Part shown: positions 34,841 to 44,300 of the stretch, in pieces
Position numbering within the stretch: position 1 is the first letter of the stretch
Layout: every line of letters begins with the position of its first letter
Assembly (NCBI GenBank): GCA_900618795.1
Contig: UYJD01000005.1
Location: 194,998-258,997, forward strand
DNA from: Cyanodermella asteris
Lineage: Eukaryota > Ascomycota > Lecanoromycetes > Ostropales > Stictidaceae
DNA: 64,000 bases
Direction: 5' to 3'
Notes under the pieces: model-generated
The model's database searches: none
Seen by the model: the letters and a program-made list of their open reading frames with translations, nothing else
Told to the model about the DNA's origin: nothing
Made by a program: the position numbers and the translations under genes

Positions 34841-35948
34841 TCACTTCTTCGCGGTCGTTTTCTTCGTTACGCTTGCTTGCTGTGGGGCTTTTCTAAACTT
34901 TGCCGGTCTCGTAGGGGCGTTGGCCTGAGTCTTGGCGATGTTCGAGGTATTTACTGTACTTGTGGATGTCGGTGCCGCTGGTGGCGTCGCTGATGGCATG
35001 CCCTCCGCTTCAGTCTCATGATCCCAGAGTCTGCTCTTCAAATTGACCACATCCTTTTCGCCAGATGGATCTTCAAAGACAACCTGCCCGGAAGCGAGAT
35101 CTTGCACGTCCATACGTTCAAGGCCTTGAAGAACGCTGCGTACGTAGCTAACGGCATGTGCTAGTCCAGTCAGGTTAACATCCTCTCTCGAACCGCAAAC
35201 GTTTCGCCAGATCGCAGCTGCCAATTTTGCGTCGCTTTCGATGAGGCCCTCATCATATCCGACTGTCAGGCCCCGCCACTGAGCGAATAAGTCCTTGAGA
35301 TAGTTGTTTCTCACTGCTCTTGAGGCGATGTTGTGGGAGATGGTCATCTTCTCTTCAGCCAGGTAGAAGAAGTGGTCCACAAGCTGCTGATGCCAGATTG
35401 GTGCATTCTCTGCCGGAAATGTTCGAAAGCGGACGGTCAACATCCACATGTGTAGGAAGGTAATTTGTGCCCAAGTATTGAAGCATGGCTCCAGACCAAA
35501 CTTTTCATACCACCAGCCGTGGCCCTCGCCTGTTTGAACAGCTCCTTCCTCATCCGATACCATGCGCTGCTCTGGTGAGATGGTGTAGTCGGCGACCCGT
35601 GCACATTCTCGGACCAGAATTTCTGTAGCTCCATACGCGATGTACGGCTCTGCTAAGTTTGGCGTTGTATAGCGAATGGCTTGGGCAATAGATTGAGTTA
35701 AGTTCGGGCTGACACCCTTCTTGACGGTACTCGATTGCTCAGTCGTTGTCGGCTTATGTACTTCTTGTTCTCGTCGAGCTAGTGATGCGGATAGGAAACG
35801 TGTAGGCGTATATCGTGGTTGCTGTCGCGCATTAGCCAGGTCCAGAAATTCCTTGAGAGCTCGGGCAAGGCTACTATACCAGGCAGGAGTCGGGAAGCTG
35901 CCGTCGTAAGCCACGTAGACATGTAGTGCAGATGTGCTTGTTCGACAT
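34841..35948 (-). CDS. CBP3: Ubiquinol-cytochrome c chaperone (Cbp3/UQCC1)
   Basis: Exon 1 (35948-35880, MSNKHICTTCLRGLRRQLPD) and exon 2 (35821-34841) are joined across a 58-bp intron (GTATAG donor, GGCTAAT branch, CGACAG acceptor), giving about 349 residues. Cbp3 works with Cbp6 at mitochondrial ribosomes to bind newly made cytochrome b and start complex III assembly. The basic N-terminus suits a mitochondrial presequence. The chaperone domain (PF03981 type, about residues 85-250) shows FNTWAQITFLHMWMLTVRFR, IWHQQLVDHFFYLAEEKMTI and NYLKDLFAQWRGLTVGYDEG. The last 60 residues are Thr/Pro/Ala-rich and end in a Lys-rich tail, which is unusual but not part of the domain. The frame is open upstream of the chosen ATG across the 15-bp repeats. 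Confidence 0.9.
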
Positions 35949-36144
35949 GACGGCCTCGTAGGTGGTGGATATAGCAATGCAGGCTGTTTGTTCGGCTTGG
36001 AAGCAACTCCAAGGAGCTGGAATTGAAGGAGCTCTCACGTCTAGAATGATAGCGTCATGTCGCTTCCGATTGATTTCCTGTTTTGTGTTAGCGCACCCGC
36101 CGCCCTCCGCATACTCCAACTTAAGCAAAGAGCCTCTTGTCAAC

Positions 36145-36204
36145 GTTCGCCTTACGAGTGTTCGCTGTACAAGTGGTAGTTCTGCGAATGTTCGCTTTAC
36201 GAGT
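36145..36204. repeat. 15-bp tandem repeat, four units, one degenerate
   Basis: GTTCGCCTTACGAGT (36145-36159), GTTCGCTGTACAAGT (36160-36174), a degenerate unit (36175-36189) and GTTCGCTTTACGAGT (36190-36204) are in register at 15 bp. The array lies about 200-260 bp upstream of the CBP3 start. Confidence 0.8.
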
Positions 36205-36420
36205 ATATAGGCACACGATGATGAGTGTCTATTACTTTGACAACCTTCACGGACGGAGAATGCACATCTGGGGCCACTAAGCCAGCAGCAAGCGCATGTT
36301 AGCACCATCGTTCATCAGGCAGTCGGCTGAGCTCAAGGTCGACTCTCCAATCCTCCAAGTGCAACAAAGGACCACTATTCTGGCAAGGTTCGAGGAAATC
36401 ACACCTAGCAGCAAAGATCT

Positions 36421-36480
36421 GACGACAGGACTCGAACTCACTACCATGTGTGATACCTTACCAACAACGCTACATTCGCA
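36421..36480 (-). other. tRNA-like fragment with A-box and B-box
   Basis: On the minus strand TAGCGTTGTTGGTAAGG matches the pol III A-box and GAGTTCGAGTCC matches the B-box, at roughly tRNA spacing. The acceptor arms flanking them do not pair, and the T-stem and anticodon stem are weak, so this is not a functional tRNA. It could be a decayed tRNA gene or a tRNA-derived SINE end. Confidence 0.4.
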
Positions 36481-36937
36481 TAACTGCCGCTCATTACAGC
36501 TTTCGCTTAGCTTTCCGCTTCGGCTCAGTTAAGCTTCCGCCCAGTGCCAGAACAATGTTCCGTACATGCGACGATGCTTTCTCAGTCACATGCTTGGTCC
36601 GTTGGCGTGCTAATTTACGGAGAAAAAAGCTGACTTCAGTCTCATTTCGTGACTCTTGGTGTTGCAGATTGTCGCCACGGCTGACTTGGACCTGATAAAT
36701 CGCTCGGATGCGGAACTATGGAATGCTGTCCTCGACCAGCATGAATACGATATCACAAAAAAGTCCTAGAATGTATATCCTTGGGCATACTGAGAGTTTC
36801 CGGTTCTTGTTCACAGCGGCGTATTGCGAAAGTGTATATAAGACTTCTTCATTCATGTTCATTGCCCCCTCTTCTCATGCTCAAATCTGACCCCTAGGTT
36901 GTTCCCGGCATTGCATCTCTCTTCAGAGACAACCAAG

Positions 36938-37423
36938 ATGGCACCGTCACCTGAATACCTCCTCGCCGTCCACATGTACCCGAGCAAGTCCTCTAGCCTC
37001 ACCCTCACCTCAATCCCACCCGCGGCAGCAACCTCCGTTTCATATCCCCTCTCACCTCCGGCTACATACGCAGCACACCCTCTTTTCCCTCATCCTCATT
37101 CGACGCCGCCTCCATCCAAGGCGGTTCCGACTGGGTTCGCCTCGACAACAGCGACCGTCCCCGGCCCCACTGGACACCTCGACGCGCACATGCACTTCCG
37201 CGATGATGCGACCGACACGGTCTTATAGCTACGCTTTGAGGGTGTCGTGAGGATAGATGATGTGATGCAGAAGACCTTGGACTGGAGCGGTGAGGCGAGT
37301 ACTTCGGAGAGTAAGGAGCATTATTCGTTCATTAGCCCGATGTTTGAGGTTAGCAGGGAGGAAGATCGCTGGATGGAGACGACGGCGTGGGCGGGGCATG
37401 GGCATTATGTGGTGGGAGTTTGA
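36938..37423 (+). pseudogene. DUF3237-like gene with in-frame TAG
   Basis: From ATG 36938 the frame runs 161 sense positions to TGA 37421-37423, broken by one TAG at 37226-37228. Upstream are MAPSPEYLLAVHMYPSKSSS and GHLDAHMHFRDDATDTVL; directly after the stop come LRFEGVVRIDDVM and YSFISPMFEVSREEDRWMET then GHGHYVVGV. These segments fit the DUF3237 beta-barrel family found in bacteria and fungi. Both halves look under coding constraint, so the stop is recent, a sequence error, or read through; the next codon is CTA, a context known from fungal programmed readthrough (there after UGA). No splice pair removes the stop without deleting a conserved segment. Function of the family is unknown. Confidence 0.6.
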
Positions 37424-37848
37424 AGTGTATAGACTGGTGACGGGGTGATGGCATGGGAGATCTTAGGAGGGGAGGACGTGTTGCAGTAGAGTTTATTTCT
37501 CCGAATGAACATGTACAGCATTAATGCACTCCTCTCCTGATAACTCTGACAGTATGAATGCAACAAGAAGCCATTGAAAACATCTCAAAGCGCTACGGGT
37601 GTCGCATTTAGTGATCCATAGCGACTCTCATCATCGCATCACGCAGCGAACGGAAAAGTTGATGAAACGCCCGTTGGATTGTCAATTTTTAACAACTATG
37701 CAAAGGCAGTACCCATTAGCTGCCACGAAGTCTGCGAATCGCCTAGATCGCTTCTAAGAACTAACCCGAGTGCGACAGGTGATTGTCCCGCGAGATCATC
37801 CATGCAAAGTGCTGCCCGCCCCACATGCTGTACCTTCGAAGGCATTTC

Positions 37849-39258
37849 TCAAAAGACGAGGCGAAAAGCACCATAGCACAGTCGCACAGCCACATATACA
37901 ACGGCGAGCCAGAAGGTGACAAATATGCCCACCATCGCAAACTCAAACGGCCGCTTCACCAGGCCAGCTTCCACCGTCCGACCACTACCCTCCCTCACGA
38001 CCTTGGTATTATCCATCTGCGGGACATACTGGAACTGGAACTTGAAGTCCCTCTTGAGCCCACGCTTGACGGCCTTGTGCAGCGCGTCATGGAAGATCTT
38101 GGTCACGTACCTGTCGACCGAGGGAAAAGTCTGCTGGAGCTTCGCGAGGATCGCGACGTGCGCGCAGAACGCGCGCCATGCGGCGTAGCTCGTCCAGCTT
38201 GGACGGCCGAGATCCAGCGCGTCGCAGAACGCATCTCCGTTCAGAGATCGTGCACCGGCCTCGAAGAAGCGGCGCGAGATGTTGAATGGTGGGAGGTCTT
38301 CGTTTGCGGCCATGAGGTTCGCGCCGATGTTCTTGCTCGTCTCGGTGGGCTGGCTGAGCTCGTGGACCAGCATGCTCTCCATTGTGGCGCGAGCGCGCTC
38401 GGCGGACTCGACGTATCGAGTGGGGCTGCCGAGCAAATGTGCAATGTAGCGGAACAAGGCGATGTAGTCGTCTTCTTCCTGCTTGCCGAGCCTGATGCCC
38501 ATCTGCGGAAGCTGGAGAAACAGTGGGTTGCAGGCGAACGTGGTGATGCTGTGGACGCTGTCCAGGGTGTTGACGGGGATTCCAAGGTCCCGAACATCGA
38601 AGTATTGCGGGCGCGTTTCGACCATCTTGAGTATTCGCTGACGGACCGATGCATGAAGAAGACGTACGCGCACGGTACTGATCCAGGCATCGCCGCCAGG
38701 TCGGATGGAATCGACGTTGTCGGTGACCTGTAGCAGCCATGAAAAGGTTTCCACCAGACGCCGGAAAAGCACGGGTGTTTTGAATCCGCCAGTTCGAGTT
38801 AGGACTTCGGTGACGCTTCTCACGGCGCTATTCTCGCCAAAGAAGCCTTGGAGGGCGAACCCGACAATGTTTGCAATGGCGTAGCGGTAGAAGAATGGTT
38901 GGGCGCGCTGAATCTGCTCCCAGTCAACCCACTCGGGGACGGTGTTCACTTCCTTCCAGAGAGCGGAAAGGGCTGGATCGCTTTCGTGGTTGTCGCGCAG
39001 GGTGGCGAACAGATCGAGTCTTGAAGCACGCTCCCCATCTTTCTCTTGCTTGGTCTTGATGATATTCTGCAGCTTTTCGAGTGCATTGACGGCGAGCTCA
39101 TCGGATCGATAACGGAGTGGGTCGATGGCACTGTGGGAGAGATGGTTCTCGGTCCACGTAAAGCTGTATTCTGGATTGCACCACGTGCCAGTCGTTGTCG
39201 AGCCCAGTTCAATCTCACGAGGTTCTACGACCTTCGAGTCGGTATGATCTTCAGCCAT
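37849..39258 (-). CDS. MpaB/rubber-oxygenase-type ER-bound oxygenase (DUF2236)
   Basis: A single exon of 469 residues from ATG 39258. FFYRYAIANIVGFALQGFFG, TGGFKTPVLFRRLVETFSWL, ISTVRVRLLHASVRQRIL and VNTLDSVHSITTFACNPLFL are the core of the mpaB/rubber oxygenase (PF09995-type) heme-containing domain; the His in RLLHASVR is a candidate axial or catalytic residue by family comparison. A C-terminal hydrophobic segment (FAMVGIFVTFWLAVVYVAVR) probably anchors it in the ER, as for MpaB of mycophenolic acid biosynthesis, which cleaves a prenyl side chain. No terpenoid or polyketide synthase is nearby, so the substrate is unknown. The start was taken at the only in-frame ATG upstream of conserved sequence. 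Confidence 0.85.
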   Translation of the reverse strand: MAEDHTDSKVVEPREIELGSTTTGTWCNPEYSFTWTENHLSHSAIDPLRYRSDELAVNALEKLQNIIKTKQEKDGERASRLDLFATLRDNHESDPALSALWKEVNTVPEWVDWEQIQRAQPFFYRYAIANIVGFALQGFFGENSAVRSVTEVLTRTGGFKTPVLFRRLVETFSWLLQVTDNVDSIRPGGDAWISTVRVRLLHASVRQRILKMVETRPQYFDVRDLGIPVNTLDSVHSITTFACNPLFLQLPQMGIRLGKQEEDDYIALFRYIAHLLGSPTRYVESAERARATMESMLVHELSQPTETSKNIGANLMAANEDLPPFNISRRFFEAGARSLNGDAFCDALDLGRPSWTSYAAWRAFCAHVAILAKLQQTFPSVDRYVTKIFHDALHKAVKRGLKRDFKFQFQYVPQMDNTKVVREGSGRTVEAGLVKRPFEFAMVGIFVTFWLAVVYVAVRLCYGAFRLVF

Positions 39259-41366
39259 GATCGAACGTGATCGATTGATGACTGCCGGGGATGTGTTAGC
39301 GAAACGAGTTGTGAAGATTGCAGTGGCAGAAGCTTGTCTTGATAAATGCAGCTGACAGATCAAAGGGAATGATGCCGTGATCAGTCAGTAGAAGCGCGGG
39401 GGAAGCGTGCCTTCCTCAAGCGAGAAATTTCGAGCACAGCTTACTTATGGATGAGCTGGGTTTCGGTTTCAGGTTGGAAGGGAACACAACAAGGTTGTGG
39501 TGGTCTGTTCTCAAGGCTGACGCTGCTACGGAACAGGAACACTAACCATGACTGATTCAATGAATTGGGTTACACAAACGGGCTGATTGGTTGTTCAGGC
39601 TCCGTGAGTGTGCGACAACAGTGATATGAAAGCCAAGCCGGGAGAAGCTGCAAGAGTGAATCAGTGCTTCACAGCAGGGAGCGACTGGAGGGTCCTGCCA
39701 GAGTGCCTGAGCTCCAAGTCAACAAAGACGATTCACTGAGTCACAAGCCAACCGCGGCGCTGCGGTTCGTTCCAAGCTTGATGTCTGCAATGAAAATACC
39801 CAACATTGGCGAGCATGTAAAAGCTGAGGACAGACATGGCGAAGCAAGAAATTGAACAGACTTGGACAGGAGTCTGGTACTTGCGGAAGAAACGGCAGAA
39901 TCGGAACCAAAATCTAGAGTCATGTTCCGGGGAATGAGGCTCTATGATACAGTCTGGGAACCTCCATCAAAGGCATTGCTGACTGGTGCTTAGAAAATAG
40001 CTGTGTAGACAACGGCCGACTATTGCATGAATGCCCTCAAAGTGTCAACCACGAGGCCATCAATCGCCTCAATAGCCCTGAAGCAACGTCGGAAGAGCGG
40101 AATAGGTCCTTGGGCTAACCATTCTAGTCAGACAAGACAAATAGCCATATTATCTTCGACAACGAGGTTCTGCAAAAAATGGCGAGGGGGACTTTGTGAT
40201 TTGCATCCAGTAGGGACCTGAACGTCAATAAGGAGACTTGGCAGGCTCTCAAGAGTAGTGAAAGCTGAATGTGCTGTTTCCTCGCAACCTTCAAGCCGAG
40301 ATAAGACGGGCATTAACCAGCTCCAGCACAAGGTGTCGAGGAGCCTGTATGACAATCTGCACGATAGCCCGAATCCATCGGTATGCTGCTGGTCGGCTCG
40401 GTCCATCACATGTTTGCAGGGATTGCAAATCTGTCGTAAACAAAGTGAAGTTGGAGTGAACGAGAGAAGAATAACGACCGACAGATGATGAATTCGGAGA
40501 TTGAACTCCGTGCTCAGCTGTCAATACGGGGTGGCAGTTCAGACCAAGATTGAAGAAGGCTCTTTGACCGGCACAGAAACCAGTACTCATGACAGTCATG
40601 AAAGCAGTCTGGAAACTTGCTCCGGACCGTGTATGAAGAAGGACTTTCAGTGGGCGACCTAAGCTTATGACCTGCACTACCATAATCGTTGAAACCGATC
40701 CTAGATTCCACCATGCGGAGCAGTCAAAGCTTACAGGGTCCTTTATACTTGCGATCTGATGCAACCCAAAATCACGGCAATCTGCCAAAGTCTGCCGATA
40801 GATCTCGCTTGTCCGATCAGTTGTGTGACGTGAGACGCTGACGACCAGTTCAATCAGATTCCTGTGTATCACTGCAGCACGAAAATGTAGACCAGGAGCG
40901 CAAGCACAACTCATAGTCTAAACCAGACCTATGCCAGGTAGGGTTGATGGTATAGAAGTAGCCACAGGCACGCAGTGTAGTGGCATGAGTATTGTGCCGG
41001 CGGACGGAGAGCTGAGGAAACAGCGAATGCACGCGTGCTTGCTAAGTGTTGCGTGTACCATAATCTTGGTAACTGCTATAAAACGACGACGACTGTCATC
41101 GAAGCCATGATGCTCTCAGCAACGACAGCGTTAGAGTTCATGCTTGCTAAAGGTGCGGTGCAAGCCCTTGTGAAATTTGCAGGGCGTGACGATCTTTTTT
41201 TCTGAGCCGCATCTCTCGGGCTGATAGCGAACGAGGACATGCTCGCCGCCGCGCCCTCGCTCACTCACAACCTCGACTTCTCGCACCGTCCGTCTGCCTG
41301 ACAACCCAGCCAGGCCAGAGGACCACTCTCGTCACTCCTTGATGCTGCCCTCTCGCCGGTCTCCGA
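39259..41366. other. 2.1-kb gene-poor stretch
   Basis: Between the oxygenase start and the deubiquitinase frame. The longest frame (minus strand, 40914-40291, 207 codons from an ATG) has no recognisable domain and mixed composition; it could be an orphan gene but I rate it below 0.25. The right end is CT- and CG-rich and should hold the deubiquitinase promoter. Confidence 0.4.
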
Positions 41367-44300
41367 GTGCCCGCCAGACCTGATCGTCCGTCCCCGTCGC
41401 TGTCGCCTCTTCGTCATCAATTCCTCCCGGAGCTGCCACTCGGTGCGCAGCTCCCAGACACGACGTCTCCACAGCGTGACAACAAAAAACGCAAGACCCG
41501 CCACAAGGGCTCAGGCCTCAAACACGAGGAGAAGGCCAATGATAGCAGCAGGTCAAGGAGCTCATCTCGTCGCCCCTCCGCAGAAGCTCTTTCTACTTCT
41601 CGACGCAGCAACAGCCAGCCGGCACTTCACCGACAGCAGCCGCAGACGCGCGCCGCCGCCGCCGCTCATTCATCTTCCTCTGTCCCTCATCATATCACCC
41701 AGGAAAAGCAGGTCCAGGAGCGTGCCCTGACCCCGGATAGCTTCACGAGTAGTCAGCTGGCGGGTTGGGCCAATCTGAGTCTGGAATCACAGTCCTCTGA
41801 ACCTCCAAGCGAACTTGCTACACGGGGCGGTTCTGGCAGGCTTAGCGGGAAGGTGCGCGCACTGGAATCTTTGAACAGCGGTGATCGAAATATGCGAGCA
41901 TCGAGCCCCGCGAAACGAACAAGATCAGAAATGGAATCAGGAATCACACAGCGCGAGAGCGACGATGGGGCGGAAGGCGGATCACCATTGAGGTCAGAAG
42001 TGATGTTGGACTCCCAGACCCAGAAGGAGGATGTAATGGACACGATCAAGCCGCCGCTGTCGGAACAAGTCAAGGAGATAATCAACCTGGTCGAGCAGCC
42101 GCTGACAGAAGGCGACGCGGGTTACATTGTCTCGCAGGCTTGGTTGACAAAGGCTCGTGAGCAGGCAGAGAAGGGTGAGCTTGAAAGCGACCCGTTAGGT
42201 CCAGTCGACAACTCGAGCCTCAACATGGTAGTCGACAAGACCGCAAGTGTGCTCAAGGACGAGAGGGGTGACGACTTTGTGGCTCTGAAGCCCGGCCTCC
42301 AGATAAAGATTGATTACGATATTGTTCCCTCGGAGGCTTGGAAAAAGATTGTACAATGGCACGGGATCGCAAAGGGCTCACCAGTGATCGTTCGTTACTG
42401 CCACAATACCAGCCAGAATGAACTCATGGAGAACATGCAATTTGAGGTCTATCCTCCGGTTTTCACCTTGTTCAAACTGCCGCAAACGGCTCCGACTGCG
42501 GCAGAAACTTCGAACCCGCCTCCAGTTAAGATGCTTATCAGCCGAACAGAACAGTTCCAACAGTTCCTGAAAAGAGCGAAGCAGGAGGCCAGAATCCCCT
42601 TGAGCACGAATGTTCGAATCTGGCGACTGACGGCTACTGCGGTCGAAGCTGCATCTGCGACACCTGGTGTCCTAACACCTGCCGACTCTCGGAGCGCCTC
42701 TCCTGTGCCGAACATTGCAGTGCCAATTGACCTGGGAAAGAACTTGGTCGTCGACGTGAATACTTTTGTCTCCTTTGCAGAAGGTTCGCAAAGAGAATTG
42801 CTCGATGTCAAGGACGAGACCAGCAAGTCCACCGCCTCGGACAAAAGCACCTGTGGAGAAGTCGGCCTTGGACAGGAAGGCATTATTGTACTCGAGGAGC
42901 AAACTGGTGGTCCTGCTGGTGGTGAATGGGTCACGACCATCGCCGCTCAAAGGCCTAAGTCGGGAGCTCTGATCAAAGGAGCCAAAGCGGAGGATGGCAT
43001 GCTCAAGCCCAACTCCTCGGCTAGTGGCCGCTCAAGTCCGGTACCCGGAATAATGACCCGGGGAAGGGCTGGAAAAGGCCGAACAACAGGAACCGTGGGA
43101 ATGTCAAACTTGGGGAACACGTGCTACATGAACAGCGCCTTGCAGTGTGTGCGTGCTTGCATGGAACTCACCGAATACTTCCTCGGCGATTTTTACAAAA
43201 AAGAATTGAATCCTAGCAACCCGCTTGGCAACAGAGGCGAAGTGGCAAAGGCATATGCTCAACTGCTCAAAGACATTTACAAAGGCTCCAGCTCTGCCGT
43301 CTGCTCGCCTAGCGCGTTTCGCAAAGTCATCGGCAAATACAACCATCAGTTTTCCGGGTTCCAACAACAAGACTCCCAGGAATTTGTATTGTTCCTGCTT
43401 GATGGTCTGCAGGAGGATCTCAACCGTATCACCAAGAAGCCATATATTGAGAAACCAGACAGCACCGACGAAATGGTCCACAATCATGATGCCCTGGTCA
43501 AATTCGCTGAAGAGAACTGGCGAATTTACAAGGCTCGAAACGACTCGGTCATCACCGATTTGTTTGCCGGCATGTACAAGTCAACGCTACAGTGTCCTGT
43601 GTGTGACAAAGTCAGCATCATATTTGATCCATTCAACAATCTTACACTCTCTTTGCCGATTGCCAACGTCTGGACCAAGGAGTGTTTATTCTTTCCCTTG
43701 CACTCACGGCCCGTCAAGCTCATCGTGGAAGTTGACAAGGCTGGGGAGATGGCAGACGTTCGCAAATACATTGCCAAGAAGGTCGAAGTCTCACTGGACA
43801 AACTGGTCCTGGCTGAGGTCTACCGCGATCGTATCTACAAGATGTTCAAGGACAGCGAGCCGACTAGCGAGGTCAGGGAAGGCGATGTCCTGGCAGCTTA
43901 CGAAATCGAGGCGCCTCCAACAAATTGGCCTGAGCCCAAGACGACACTGATGGCTCTCCGAAACGACGGTGATGATGGCGAAAACTCCAAGTATTCGGAA
44001 CGGATTTTGGTTCCTGTCCATTTCCGGACGCCATCTGCCGACCGCAGAAAGTCTGTATTCGGGCTGCCAAGTTTCATCCTTCTCACGCGTGAAGAGGCGA
44101 AGAGCTACGACGCGATTCTTCGCAAAGTCTTGAACAGGCTCTCCACAGCAAGCACGGCCAGCTTCCTGGAAGAAGATGGCACTGCAGAGGAGGACTCAGA
44201 TACCGTCCTCATGACGACCGAAGATGCCGAATCGGGTTCTTCTGAGGGAAAGATACAGACACACTCTGTACAAGGCGAAGACGGGTTTGTCGACGTTTCC

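Noticed and set aside
40291-40914. 207-codon minus-strand frame as an orphan gene
   Set aside because: Starts with ATG but lacks any domain, signal or neighbouring support; could arise by chance in a 2-kb gap.
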